Source of the DNA: an uncultured Muribaculaceae bacterium
Lineage (GTDB): Bacteria; Bacteroidota; Bacteroidia; Bacteroidales; Muribaculaceae
Direction of reading: 5' to 3'
DNA: 64,000 nucleotides
NCBI GenBank assembly: GCA_934667475.1
Contig: CAKUMB010000002.1
Coordinates: 121,395 to 185,394 of the forward strand
A model generated the notes under the pieces. The model was not told the origin of the DNA. It ran no database searches and saw only the letters and a program-made list of their open reading frames with translations. Below, one piece after another: positions 24,939-34,042 of the stretch; the stretch's first letter is position 1, and every line of letters starts with the position of its first letter. The translations under genes and the position numbers were made by a program.

Positions 24939-26942
24939 TTAGCGCACCACATAGCGCGTTTGGCCCGACGGGGTGCAGTGCACTATCACATACGACTTGT
25001 TAAACAGCCCGCCCCAGTTGCTGGCGCGTGTGAAGTTGAAGTTCGACTGCACGCCTTCATACCGTGGCGTGCTCTCGTTGATCACGGCGCTGCCGGCAAG
25101 CGACTTCATCACATACAGGCCCACATCGAAGCCCATAAGCCCCATTTTTGGGGCCGTATTCATCATGTCTTCGCCAAACTTGGCCTTATACAGACTCTCC
25201 ACCCTGCGCGGGGCCGCCGTGGCCGGACTGTAGAAGCGGCTGAAGTAGTAGGTGTTGATTTTGTGCAGCTGGCGCACCGTCTCTTTGGGATATATTATGT
25301 ATTCGGGGTAGCCGATGAGGGCTATGTCGCAATCGAAGCGGTCGCTCTTCACCGCGGCAAGCGCGCCAACGAACTTAGAGGTGAGCTTGCGGCTGCCGCT
25401 GTTGGGCAGAAACACGTAGTTGGTGCCCGGGTCGAGGTATTGCGACAGCTTTTTGGATGTCAGGTCGCTTGCTATGGTCAGCGTCTTGTGGCTCATTTTG
25501 CGTGCCACTATCTCGTTTTTAATGTTGGAATACATGTCCTTGTCCTCTGTTTCGGGGTCTTCAAGAAACACCACCGTGTGCTTCTTAAAGCGGTCGCAAA
25601 TCCAGTCGCCAACATATGTGGCCAGATATGAGGCAGGCACATTGGCTTGAATCACGCTGGAATTGCTGGCGTAGTCGTCGTTTTTCATCGAGAAGCAGTT
25701 GAGCACGGCTATGCCGTTGCGCTCGCCGAAGTTGTTGATGCGCTCGAGCTGCTTTGGCTCGCTGGGCGCGATTATCAGGTCGAACTGCTTCAACTCTGGC
25801 AGGGCCAGGATGCTGTCGGTCTTGTTGAGGTTGTGCTCGGTGTCATACACGTTGATGCTGATTTTCTTGCCGCCCGCCTTGCCAATGCTGTCGGCGGCAA
25901 TCAGGAATCCCTTGTAGAACTCGGTGTAGAGCAGTGCCTGCTTGGGCGGATCTTGCTTTTGCAGCTGGAATGGCAGTATGATGCCTATTCTCACCTCATT
26001 GCCCGACTTGGCCTTGTGCAGCTGACTATACACGCTGCCAATCTTGCCCGAGTAGGTGCGTTCCAGCTCTTTCTCGGTGGCAGTGCTCGAGTTCACCATC
26101 TTCTCCTCATATCCGCTTTGTGGCAGATATATCACCTTGCCCTTTTTCAGCTTGTCGACGCCGGGATTGTTGTCGCGCAGCTGCGCCACCGTCAGCCCAT
26201 GGCTGCGTGCCACACTCTCGTAAGTGTCGCCCTGCTTCACGGTGTATGGCACAAACTGGCGAAACTCCCTGCTCACCTTAATGTCTTGCGGTGTGTTGGG
26301 CTTGATTTTAATCACATCGTCGGCGCGGAAGCTGCCATTGCCCAGTCCGGGGTTGAGGGCAATCACGTTTTCTACACTGGTGTTGTATTTGTGCGCCACG
26401 CCATAGAGGGTTTCACCGCGCTTGATGGTGTGGAATATCACACCCGCACTCTGGCGGTCGGGCGCGGCGGTGGCTGCCTTGCGGGCTATGGGAATCACAA
26501 TTTCGTCGCCCACATTCATGGCAATGTCGATGCTGGGGTTGGCCTCGATGAGGCGCTCCTGGCTGATGCCGTAGGCCTTGGAGATGCCATACACGGTTTC
26601 ACCCTTCTTCACGATGTGCACCACAGTTTCATAGGTGGCACTGGCCGCGCTGCGGTGCGCCGTAGCGGCACCAGCCTTGCCGCCGAAGGCCGACACGGGG
26701 AAAAACAGTGTTTGGTCTTTCACAAAGCCCTCGCTGGCCGAGGGGTTGTATTTAATAATATCGTCTTTGGTGACACGCAGCTTCTGCGCCACCTCATACA
26801 CCGACTCGTTTTTCTTCACCTTATAGTAGTAAAACGATTCACGGCCTATGGTCTTGACGGGCAGCCGGAGCTGGGCCGACATTGGCATTTGTGCCATGAG
26901 CAGCATTGCGGCGGCCGCCATAAAAGTCTTGTAGAATCTCAT
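24939..26942 (-). CDS. LysM-repeat protein with periplasmic-binding-like domain
   Basis: 667 residues. A signal peptide (about 1-23, ending MSAQ) is followed by four LysM repeats: about 36-82 (KKNESVYEVAQKL), 107-152 (KKGETVYGISKAYGI), 170-212 (KRGETLYGVAHKYN) and 229-273 (KQGDTYESVARSHG). LysM binds peptidoglycan. Residues from about 312 to the end look like a type-1 periplasmic binding protein fold: VRIGIILPFQLQKQ, FYKGFLIAADSIGKAGGKK, and FDLIIAPSEPKQL. This LysM plus receptor-like layout is recurrent in Bacteroidetes. It may tether a ligand-sensing or scaffold domain to the wall. A -7 element TACATTTG lies at 26989-26982 on the minus strand. Confidence 0.85.
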   Translation of the reverse strand: MRFYKTFMAAAAMLLMAQMPMSAQLRLPVKTIGRESFYYYKVKKNESVYEVAQKLRVTKDDIIKYNPSASEGFVKDQTLFFPVSAFGGKAGAATAHRSAASATYETVVHIVKKGETVYGISKAYGISQERLIEANPSIDIAMNVGDEIVIPIARKAATAAPDRQSAGVIFHTIKRGETLYGVAHKYNTSVENVIALNPGLGNGSFRADDVIKIKPNTPQDIKVSREFRQFVPYTVKQGDTYESVARSHGLTVAQLRDNNPGVDKLKKGKVIYLPQSGYEEKMVNSSTATEKELERTYSGKIGSVYSQLHKAKSGNEVRIGIILPFQLQKQDPPKQALLYTEFYKGFLIAADSIGKAGGKKISINVYDTEHNLNKTDSILALPELKQFDLIIAPSEPKQLERINNFGERNGIAVLNCFSMKNDDYASNSSVIQANVPASYLATYVGDWICDRFKKHTVVFLEDPETEDKDMYSNIKNEIVARKMSHKTLTIASDLTSKKLSQYLDPGTNYVFLPNSGSRKLTSKFVGALAAVKSDRFDCDIALIGYPEYIIYPKETVRQLHKINTYYFSRFYSPATAAPRRVESLYKAKFGEDMMNTAPKMGLMGFDVGLYVMKSLAGSAVINESTPRYEGVQSNFNFTRASNWGGLFNKSYVIVHCTPSGQTRYVVR

Positions 26943-27028
26943 ATCTTAATTTTTTAGTTTTCTGCAATTTACATTAGAGTGCAAATGTAGCAATAATTAT
27001 TCAACTCAGCGGCCTTACCCTACCGATA

Positions 27029-29209
27029 TTATCTGATTAGGGGGTTCACCACCCTCTCGCCTATCAGCTGTGCAATGGCCCGGCGCTGGGCGTAGAGCTG
27101 CGACAGACGCTGCAATATGTCGGTAGCCTCGGCGTCGGAGGCCGTCTTCAGTTGGCTGTTGAGGTCCACTATGCGGCACTCGATCATAGCGTTTTTCCAC
27201 CCGTTGATGGCCTTAGGCAAAAGGGTGTAGAGCCGCTGCTCGTCGGTGACAATGGTGGCAAACTGAGTGTGGATTTTGCTGAGCGGCTGCTCGTCGTTGG
27301 CCAAGTCCCACGACGTTTCTCGTATTTCGTCGTTGGGCGAGCTGCACAACACTTTTTCGAGATAAAGTTTGCGGAATTCGTTCACACGCTGCGTGATGCG
27401 TCCATCGATGCGCGCGCGCAGCCGCGACTCCATTTGCTCCACATCTTCGATATCGATGCTTCCCCTGCGCGAGGCCCACCGCGTGAGTCGGCCGAAGACT
27501 TCATTGCCGTTGCGGTTCTGCTCGTCTATGACCCTGTTGAGGTCGGTGTAAAAAGGCTCAACCTCTTTAAGGGCTTCCTCGTAGATCAAGTCGTAGATGC
27601 GGTTGGAAAACCGCATCTCATCGGCATCGAGCTCGGTTTTCACATATTCGGTGACGGTGACTGGCACCTTTGAGCCGTCCACGGCCTCCAAGTCGCAAAT
27701 GTAGCACATGCCATACTTCACCACATAGCGTATGAGTTCGCGCTCTTGCGGAAACAGCAGTTGCTGCTGCGCTGTGGCGGGCCGGGCCGTGACTGCGGCT
27801 GGCTGACTGGGCTGCGGTTGTTGTGGTGGTGACGGCTGCTGCACCAGCTGCGCTCCCTCGGCGCGGCGCTGCTCGCGCTGGCGGCGCTTTAACTCCTCGG
27901 CCTTACCGGCCTTGATGGAGTCGGCAATGGATGCCAGCAGCACGTCTTCGGGGATATTGAATGTGCCACTGCACTCCTTGGCATACACGGCGCGCGTGAT
28001 TTGCGACGGGATCACAGCTATCGACCGCACCACGTCTTGCACCACGGCCGAGAGCTTTATGGGGTCGTTGTGCGCATTTTCAAGCAGTATGCGGGTCTTG
28101 AACCTAATGAAGTCGGTTTCGTGCCCGGCAATGTATTGCTTAAACTCGGCTGCAGTGTGCGAGCGCGCAAAGCTGTCGGGGTCTTCACCGTCGGGCAGCA
28201 GCAGCACCTTTATGTTAAGACCCTCGGCAAGAAGCATGTTGATGCCGCGCAGCGAGGCGTGGATGCCGGCGCTGTCGCCGTCGTAGAGTATGGTGACATT
28301 GTCGGTGAAGCGGTGAATCATGCGTATCTGCCCCTCGGTGAGCGATGTGCCCGACGAGGCCACCACATTTTCAATGCCTGCCTGGTGCATCGATATCACG
28401 TCGGTGTATCCCTCCACCAGAAAGCACTTCTGCTCGTTGACTATGGCGCGCTTGGCCTGGTAGAGGCCATACAACTCGCGGTTTTTAACATAGATGGCCG
28501 ATTCGGGCGAGTTGAAATACTTGCCCACGTTGGGCACCTTCTTGAGCACGCGGCCGCCAAAGGCTATCACCTTGCCCGCCACATTGAATATGGGGAACAT
28601 CACACGGCCGCGGAAGCGGTCGAAGCCGCCACCGCGCTTATCGTCGATGCAAAGGCCCACCTCAAACAGGTATTTCTTGTTATAGCCCTTTGCTGTGGCT
28701 GCGCTGTAGAGGGCTGTGCTGTTCTCGGGCGAATAGCCTAGGTGGAATTTGCGTATGGTGTCGTCGGTGAAGCCGCGCTCGCGAAAGTAGGACAGGCCTA
28801 TGTTGCGGCCCTCGTCGGTGTCGTGCAGCTGACTCTCGAAAAAGCCGCTGGCATACTCATTGACCACAAGCATGCTCTCGCGCTCGCTCTGCTGCTCGCG
28901 CTCGGCGTCAGTGAGCTCGCGCTCGTGCACCTCGATGTGGTATTTGTTGGCCAGATATTTCAGCGCCTCATAGTAGCTGATTTGCTCATGCTCCATTATG
29001 AAGTTGACGGCGCTGCCGCCCTTGCCGCAGCCAAAACAGTGGCACAGTCCCTTGGAGGGCGACACCACAAACGACGGGGTCTTCTCGTTGTGAAACGGAC
29101 ACAGGCCAACGTAGTTGGCTCCGCGCCGGTGTAGGCTCACAAAGTCGGAAACCACGTCGACAATGTTGGCTGTATCAAGTATTTGGGTGACTGTAGCTCT
29201 GTCAATCAT
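27029..29209 (-). CDS. dnaG: DNA primase
   Basis: 726 residues, longer than E. coli DnaG (581). It lays RNA primers for replication. The CHC2 zinc ribbon uses Cys37, His40, Cys58 and Cys61 (LCPFHNEKTPSF and CHCFGCGKGG). The TOPRIM core shows CFLVEGYTDVISMHQAG and TILYDGDSAGIHAS. A Gln/Pro-rich linker (about 455-485) precedes the C-terminal helicase-interaction region. The upstream gap has divergent promoters for dnaG and the U32 gene. Confidence 0.96.
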   Translation of the reverse strand: MIDRATVTQILDTANIVDVVSDFVSLHRRGANYVGLCPFHNEKTPSFVVSPSKGLCHCFGCGKGGSAVNFIMEHEQISYYEALKYLANKYHIEVHERELTDAEREQQSERESMLVVNEYASGFFESQLHDTDEGRNIGLSYFRERGFTDDTIRKFHLGYSPENSTALYSAATAKGYNKKYLFEVGLCIDDKRGGGFDRFRGRVMFPIFNVAGKVIAFGGRVLKKVPNVGKYFNSPESAIYVKNRELYGLYQAKRAIVNEQKCFLVEGYTDVISMHQAGIENVVASSGTSLTEGQIRMIHRFTDNVTILYDGDSAGIHASLRGINMLLAEGLNIKVLLLPDGEDPDSFARSHTAAEFKQYIAGHETDFIRFKTRILLENAHNDPIKLSAVVQDVVRSIAVIPSQITRAVYAKECSGTFNIPEDVLLASIADSIKAGKAEELKRRQREQRRAEGAQLVQQPSPPQQPQPSQPAAVTARPATAQQQLLFPQERELIRYVVKYGMCYICDLEAVDGSKVPVTVTEYVKTELDADEMRFSNRIYDLIYEEALKEVEPFYTDLNRVIDEQNRNGNEVFGRLTRWASRRGSIDIEDVEQMESRLRARIDGRITQRVNEFRKLYLEKVLCSSPNDEIRETSWDLANDEQPLSKIHTQFATIVTDEQRLYTLLPKAINGWKNAMIECRIVDLNSQLKTASDAEATDILQRLSQLYAQRRAIAQLIGERVVNPLIR

Positions 29210-29233
29210 GTGTCAATGCGCATTTACAAGCCA

Positions 29234-29264
29234 CAAATTTACGAAAATTATGTGCCAATTCAAA
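29234..29264 (-). promoter_or_regulatory. Promoter of dnaG
   Basis: On the minus strand TTTG (29264-29261), 19 bases, TAAATTTG (29241-29234); both boxes are exact. The predicted leader is about 18 bases. Confidence 0.7.
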
Positions 29265-29299
29265 ATGCCTACCATTACGCCATTTGCCCGAAAAATCAC

Positions 29300-29307
29300 T
29301 AATTTTG
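29300..29307 (+). promoter_or_regulatory. -7 promoter element of the U32 peptidase gene
   Basis: TAATTTTG, exact -7 consensus, about 60 bases before the start at 29367. The -33 box is not obvious. Confidence 0.5.
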
Positions 29308-29366
29308 CACCATATTACAGCACAGTGCGGCTTTGAGCCGCCACACAAAGCACAAAAAATGCGGAA

Positions 29367-31208
29367 ATGAACAAACCACGACAAATAGAGTTGCTTGCCC
29401 CGGCACGCAACATGGAGGTGGCCATCGAGGCCATAAGGCATGGTGCCGACGCCGTGTATATGGGTGCGCAAAAGTTTGGCGCGCGGGCTGTGGCCGGCAA
29501 TAGCCTCGACGACATAAGGCAGGTGTGCGACTATGCACACACATTTAGTGCAAAGGTTTATGTTACGGTCAACACCATTCTGTATGACAACGAATTAGAG
29601 CAAGCACAGAAACTAATTTGGGACCTGTACTACGCCGGGGTCGACGCACTGATTGTGCAAGACCTGGGCATACTGCAAATGCACCTGCCGCCCATAGCCC
29701 TGCACGCAAGCACTCAGTGCGACCTGCGCACCCCCGAGAAGGCGCGCTTTCTGGAGTCGCTCGGATTCACCCAGCTGGTGCTGGCGCGCGAGCTCACGCT
29801 GGGCGAGGTGGAGGCCATTGCCAGCGCGGTGAAGGCTCCGCTTGAGGGATTTGTGCACGGCGCGCTGTGCGTGAGCTACAGCGGCCGCTGCCAGGCGAGT
29901 CAGGCCATTTGCGGCCGCAGCGCCAACCGCGGCGAGTGCTCACAGATATGCCGCCTGAAATACGACCTCACCGACTCCGAGGGGCGGGTGCTGGTGGCAG
30001 GCAAGCACCTGCTGTCGCTGAAAGACAACAACCAAAGCCGCAACCTGCGCCAGCTGATTGACGCCGGCATAAGCTCTTTTAAGATTGAGGGGCGGCTGAA
30101 AGATGCCTCCTATGTGAAAAACGTGGTGGCCTACTACCGACAAGCACTCGATGCCATAATCGATGCCGACGACTCGCTGAAGCGTGCATCGGCCGGACGC
30201 TGCACCTACACCTTCACCCCGCAGCTCGACCAGAGCTTTAACCGTGGCTTCACCGACTATTTCGTCAACGGGCACCCTCTGCCCAATGGGTACAAAATGG
30301 CTGCTACCGACACGCCAAAGTCGGTGGGCGAACCGCTGGGACGCGTGGTGCGCGCAAGCGGACTGCAGCTGGCCATAGGCACCTCGAAGGCCATTGCCAA
30401 TGGCGACGGGCTGAGCCTGGTGAATGCCAACGGAGAGATGGTGGGAGCACGCGTGAACCGCGCCGAAGGGGCTATGGTGCATTTGCGCGAACCGATAGGC
30501 GCTAAGCGCGGCGACATGGTGTACCGCACATTCAACAAACTGCTCGCCGACAAACTGGCCAAGCCATCGGCCCAACGGCTGATTTGGGTCGACGCCTCGC
30601 TAAGGCAGGCCAATGGCAAACTTATAGCAGAACTTAAAGACGAACGAGGCAACAATGTGATTCACAGCATTGAGCACGAAGCAACAATAGCCAACACGCC
30701 ACAAGAGCAAAGGCAGCGCGAGGTGATGCAGAAGCTTGGAGGCACCATCTACCGCCTGCGCCACTGCACTGCGCTCGACGGGCAGTTCATTCCAGCCTCG
30801 GTGCTCACGCGCCTCAGACGCGAGACCATTGAGCTACTCGACCGCGCCCAACTGGCAAGCCGCCGCAGACTGCTGCCGGGCAAGCGCAGCGACGCCCACT
30901 GCCCCACCGCAAGCCTTGGCTATGCCGACAATGTGGCCAACCACCTTGCCGAAGCCACCTATGCCCAATGCGGCGCCACGGTGGCCGAACCTGCCATGGA
31001 GTGCTGGGACGGCGACAAAAGCCCGCTGGGCAAGGTGGTGATGAACACCCGCTACTGCATTAGGCGCGAACTGGGATGCTGCCTGCGCGATGCCAAAGCG
31101 GCACACCGCCTGCCCCGCACACTGCAGCTGCGCTGCGGCCGCACCGTGATGCAGGTGGCGTGCCACTGCGACAAATGCGAAATGGAATTGGTGTTGATAA
31201 GCAAGTGA
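29367..31208 (+). CDS. U32 family peptidase-like protein
   Basis: 613 residues. The U32 signature is plain: EGFVHGALCVSYSGRCQASQ at about residues 160-179, then CSQICRLKYDL. The N terminus IELLAPARNMEVAIEAIRHGADAVYMG is the family TIM-barrel start, and FKIEGRLKDASYVKNVVAYYR follows. The long C-terminal part has a Cys-rich end (CGRTVMQVACHCDKCEM). Some U32 proteins (RlhA, TrhP, UbiU/V) are RNA- or ubiquinone-hydroxylating factors with an Fe-S cluster, so a hydroxylase role, for example in 23S rRNA, is possible and proteolysis is not assured. Confidence 0.88.
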   Translation: MNKPRQIELLAPARNMEVAIEAIRHGADAVYMGAQKFGARAVAGNSLDDIRQVCDYAHTFSAKVYVTVNTILYDNELEQAQKLIWDLYYAGVDALIVQDLGILQMHLPPIALHASTQCDLRTPEKARFLESLGFTQLVLARELTLGEVEAIASAVKAPLEGFVHGALCVSYSGRCQASQAICGRSANRGECSQICRLKYDLTDSEGRVLVAGKHLLSLKDNNQSRNLRQLIDAGISSFKIEGRLKDASYVKNVVAYYRQALDAIIDADDSLKRASAGRCTYTFTPQLDQSFNRGFTDYFVNGHPLPNGYKMAATDTPKSVGEPLGRVVRASGLQLAIGTSKAIANGDGLSLVNANGEMVGARVNRAEGAMVHLREPIGAKRGDMVYRTFNKLLADKLAKPSAQRLIWVDASLRQANGKLIAELKDERGNNVIHSIEHEATIANTPQEQRQREVMQKLGGTIYRLRHCTALDGQFIPASVLTRLRRETIELLDRAQLASRRRLLPGKRSDAHCPTASLGYADNVANHLAEATYAQCGATVAEPAMECWDGDKSPLGKVVMNTRYCIRRELGCCLRDAKAAHRLPRTLQLRCGRTVMQVACHCDKCEMELVLISK

Positions 31209-31212
31209 TTGA

Positions 31213-32025
31213 CTAAGGTTGCTTAATGCTTAGCTTAAAGCCGTCGGCATCGCGCCATGCGGGAAACTTCTGGCGGAAGCGCTCCAAGGCCTCAGGCGAA
31301 AGGTCGGCCGCAACTATGCAGCTGCCTTCGGCGCGCTGGGCTATGCACTTGCCCTTGAAGTCGAACACAAGTGAGGTGCCATCGCCATAGTTGACGCCGG
31401 TGCCATCAATGCCGCTGCGGTTGGCGCCGCACACATAGCACTCGTTTTCGATGGCACGGGCGGCAAGCAGAGTGCGCCATGCGTTGATGCGCGCCATGGG
31501 CCAGTTGGCCACCACCAGCAGCACATCGTAGGCATTGTCCACGTTGCGGCAAAACACCGGGAACCTGACGTCGTAGCAGGTGATGAGCTTTATGTTCATG
31601 CCACGGAAGCGCACTATGGGCGCCTCGCGGAATCCGCGGTTATACACCTTGTCCTCTCCGGCAAAGCCAAACAGGTGGCACTTGTCATAGAACGTCTCGT
31701 CGTCGTGCGGCTCGATGAAAAACGCACGGTTGTAGAGCTGGCCCGCAGTGCGTGCCAGGAAACTGCCGGCAATGGCCACGCTGTGCTCGTTGGCCATGGT
31801 CTTTAGCCGCTGAATGGTGTCGCCCGTTCCACGCTCGGCCAGCTGCTGTGCAAGGTCGGCGTCGTCGGCTATGAATCCCGTTGAAAACATCTCTGGCAAC
31901 ACCACCACATCGGTGTCGTCGGGCATTTGGCGCATGGCCTCGGCCACACGGGCAAGGTTTTGCTCCTTGTCGGCCCAGCAAATGTCGCTCTCAATTATTG
32001 AGACCCTTAAATTTCTTGACAGCAT
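31213..32025 (-). CDS. Nitrilase-superfamily amidase (omega-amidase YafV-like)
   Basis: 270 residues. The nitrilase catalytic triad is visible: Glu45 in VVLPEMF, Lys near 114 in YDKCHLFG, and Cys near 150 in ITCYDVRFP. Sequence style (ARAIENECYVCGANRSG, GDGTSLVFDFKG) matches the omega-amidase/YafV branch, which hydrolyses 2-oxoglutaramate and related amides in methionine-salvage and glutamine transamination repair. It ends 4 bases from the convergent U32 gene. Substrate is inferred from family. Confidence 0.86.
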   Translation of the reverse strand: MLSRNLRVSIIESDICWADKEQNLARVAEAMRQMPDDTDVVVLPEMFSTGFIADDADLAQQLAERGTGDTIQRLKTMANEHSVAIAGSFLARTAGQLYNRAFFIEPHDDETFYDKCHLFGFAGEDKVYNRGFREAPIVRFRGMNIKLITCYDVRFPVFCRNVDNAYDVLLVVANWPMARINAWRTLLAARAIENECYVCGANRSGIDGTGVNYGDGTSLVFDFKGKCIAQRAEGSCIVAADLSPEALERFRQKFPAWRDADGFKLSIKQP

Positions 32026-32065
32026 ATATGTTGTTGAGTGTTATGAAAAAAGGCCTTCGCAAACA

Positions 32066-32611
32066 CTAAAGGCCCGTTGAAAACTTCTCGGGAAAGCGGG
32101 CGTAGGCATGCCCGGCATAGTAGTGCTTTATGGCCAGCAAGTCGACCTCGACATCGTCCGTAGGTTCGAAAACCTTGTCGATGCACACGTGCTTGTGCTT
32201 GTAGTCGATGTAGGCCAGCAGCACTGGCACGCGCGAGTCGCGCGCAATGTGCAAGAATCCCTTGTGCCATTTTGGGTTGAGGCTGCGGGTGCCCTCAGGC
32301 GTCACGGCAATGGCAAGGCGCCGGCACTGCGACATGTGCGCCACAACGCTTGCCGACACGTTGGTGCGGCGGTGCTGCGCCACAGGCACACCGCCTATGG
32401 CTTTAAGCAAAAAGCCCAAAGGGAAGAAAAACCAGGTGTCCTTCATCATGAAGCCGGCGGTCATTCCCTTTGAGCGTATGCACAGTTCTCCCAAAATGAA
32501 ATCCCAGTTGCTGGTGTGCGGCGCAACGCAAATTATGCACTTGTCGGGCATGTCGACGTTGACGCTGAAGCGCCAGCCCGCGGATTTCAAAATCAGTCCT
32601 GCAATATTCAA
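32066..32611 (-). CDS. Small lysophospholipid acyltransferase-like protein
   Basis: 181 residues. Acyltransferase motifs are CVAPHTSNWDF (block I variant HxxxxD) and VTPEGTRSLNPKWHKGF (block III). The protein is shorter than PlsC and resembles a Bacteroidetes family of single-domain acyltransferases. No ATG starts the frame: a TTG at 32611 gives the listed start, while an upstream ATA codon at about 32629 would give a more natural KTDNDLN leader and overlap the previous stop. Starts at internal ATGs would remove conserved sequence. It follows the small conserved gene at 32626 with no spare room, so the two are likely coupled. Confidence 0.78.
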   Translation of the reverse strand: MNIAGLILKSAGWRFSVNVDMPDKCIICVAPHTSNWDFILGELCIRSKGMTAGFMMKDTWFFFPLGFLLKAIGGVPVAQHRRTNVSASVVAHMSQCRRLAIAVTPEGTRSLNPKWHKGFLHIARDSRVPVLLAYIDYKHKHVCIDKVFEPTDDVEVDLLAIKHYYAGHAYARFPEKFSTGL

Positions 32612-32625
32612 ATCGTTATCAGTCT

Positions 32626-32958
32626 TTATTTGCTCTTGGGCACGAGAGTATTCATTTCCTTAACAATCTTCTCGGTCTCCTCGTGCATGTATTTTGCAAG
32701 GTCGCGCTCGGCCTGCTTGAAAAATGCGCGGCGGGCCACATTGTAGGCCTTCTTGCTGTCGAATTCCTTGGGCTTCTTGTCGAAGTCAACCGACACTCGG
32801 TTCACAGCCTCGGCCTGAAGCAGAGCGATGTTAACGATTATGTTGTCCCACTTGTCGAAGTCGGCGCCTTCGATTGTGTCTTCAGCAAAGAAGCACTCTC
32901 CCACCATTTCGCTGCAAGCGAAACGGATTGCCTTTTTAAGTTGTCTTTTGTTAGCCAT
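32626..32958 (-). CDS. Small conserved protein, function unknown
   Basis: 110 residues from the ATG at 32958 (MANKRQLKKAIRFACSEMVG); the longer frame to 33000 adds an unlikely leader. It is charged and helical: an N-terminal basic helix, a central DFDKWDNIIVNIALLQAEAVNRVS, and a C-terminal RRAFFKQAERDLAKYMHEETEKIV helix that could form a coiled coil. No signal peptide or membrane span. It looks like a Bacteroidetes-conserved cytoplasmic protein I cannot name. The acyltransferase gene follows directly. Confidence 0.75.
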   Translation of the reverse strand: MANKRQLKKAIRFACSEMVGECFFAEDTIEGADFDKWDNIIVNIALLQAEAVNRVSVDFDKKPKEFDSKKAYNVARRAFFKQAERDLAKYMHEETEKIVKEMNTLVPKSK

Positions 32959-33063
32959 AGATGGATGTTTATTGTTTTTAGAATATTGAATTTCTGTCAC
33001 ATTGTGGCGGCCATGCCACCATAATGCTTTGCTAAGTTACAAAAAATTATTCACACTGCAAAC

Positions 33064-33444
33064 TCAGCGGTAGGTGCGCAGTGGCGGATAGAACGCATTC
33101 GGGTAGTATTCGAGCTTGAAATTGTCGGGCGTAGTGCCAATCAATATAATCACGTCGTACTGCACGGGCATTTGCAGGCGGCAATAGTTCACATAGCCGT
33201 TGGCGGCATTCACGAGGTTGCGCATCTTCTGGCGCGTGATGGCCCGCATGGGGTCGAAGTGGGCGGCGCTGGTGCGCGTCTTCACCTCCACAATGTGCAG
33301 CACGCGGTCGGCCGACTGCGCCACAATGTCGATTTCAAGGTGGTTGAGCCGCCAGTTGGTTTCCCTGATGGTCATCCCCTGCTTTATGAGGAATTCAGTG
33401 GCTGCGGTCTCGCCGGCCGAGCCCAGTTGGTTGTGAAAAGCCAT
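33064..33444 (-). CDS. YraN/UPF0102 family nuclease-like protein
   Basis: 126 residues, the usual UPF0102 length. The restriction-endonuclease-like core shows GSAGETAATEFLIKQGM, NHLEIDIVAQ and HIVEVKTRTS, giving the D-(x)n-E-x-K metal site. Family members are predicted Holliday-junction-type or single-strand nucleases with unsettled function. It is preceded on the same strand by a terminator of the upstream decayed gene, so it probably has its own start. Confidence 0.9.
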   Translation of the reverse strand: MAFHNQLGSAGETAATEFLIKQGMTIRETNWRLNHLEIDIVAQSADRVLHIVEVKTRTSAAHFDPMRAITRQKMRNLVNAANGYVNYCRLQMPVQYDVIILIGTTPDNFKLEYYPNAFYPPLRTYR

Positions 33445-33502
33445 GTCTGCTTGGTTTGTTGCGTTAATACAGGTGCAAATATATCAAAAGCGCGGCAAAA
33501 AG

Positions 33503-33537
33503 AAAAGGGTTGCGAGCCTAAAACACACAACCCTTTT
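33503..33537 (-). terminator. Intrinsic terminator after the decayed 33.6-34.0 kb gene
   Basis: A 10-bp perfect stem (33503-33512 with 33528-33537), 15-base loop, and a T-rich tail on the minus strand. Confidence 0.7.
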
Positions 33538-33618
33538 CCCAGCTAATTAAAATGCGCCAAACGCACCTGCTCATTTCCCCACTCCCGGAGCGTTACGATA
33601 TGCGCTATTGTGCGGTGC

Positions 33619-34042
33619 TTATGGTCGGCCAGTGCGGCCTGTCAGTAAAGCGGTAACCGTTGACGACGATGTGCCGCTCGTCAGCGTATAGCTGCTGCCA
33701 GACGACATGCCGGGGCAAGTGATGAGGACAGAACTGCCTCTTCCACCCTGTCCGCCCGGGCCGCCACCTGGAGCCTGTGCGGCCGAATGCCAGCCACCGC
33801 CTTGGCCCGACGTTGTGTAGTTGCCCGGAACGGTGAATGTGGCCAGCACGGTGTCGCCGTCCTTCAGCGTCACCTCGGAGTTGGCGGTCAGAGTCTGCGA
33901 ACGTCATCGACAGCGACTCTACGCCAAACGACGACGCTGAGCCATCGGCATACCGGAACGAAAGATATGGGTAGGCTTCGGCACCTGCCACCAGGGCAAG
34001 CACCAATGAAACCATTAATAGTAGGAACCTCTTCATATGCAT
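33619..34042 (-). pseudogene. Remnant of a secreted protein with a carbohydrate-binding-like C terminus
   Basis: The start MHMKRFLLLMVSLVLALVAG is a good signal peptide, followed by YLSFRYADGSASSFGVESLS, the usual Bacteroidales lead of secreted proteins. At about 33895 the frame shifts: the MKRF frame becomes Arg-rich nonsense, while the +1-related frame reads SQTLTANSEVTLKDGDTVLA and ends in a Gly/Ser/Thr-rich segment with SVLITCPGMSSGSSYTL, stopping at 33619. That tail looks like the C terminus of Cthe_2159-type carbohydrate-binding proteins. Such proteins are several hundred residues long, so the middle has been deleted and the frame broken. Its terminator survives at 33503-33537. Confidence 0.65.

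Noticed and set aside
25647..26957. 436-residue plus-strand frame opposite the LysM gene
   Set aside because: Shadow; LysM repeats on the minus strand are unmistakable.
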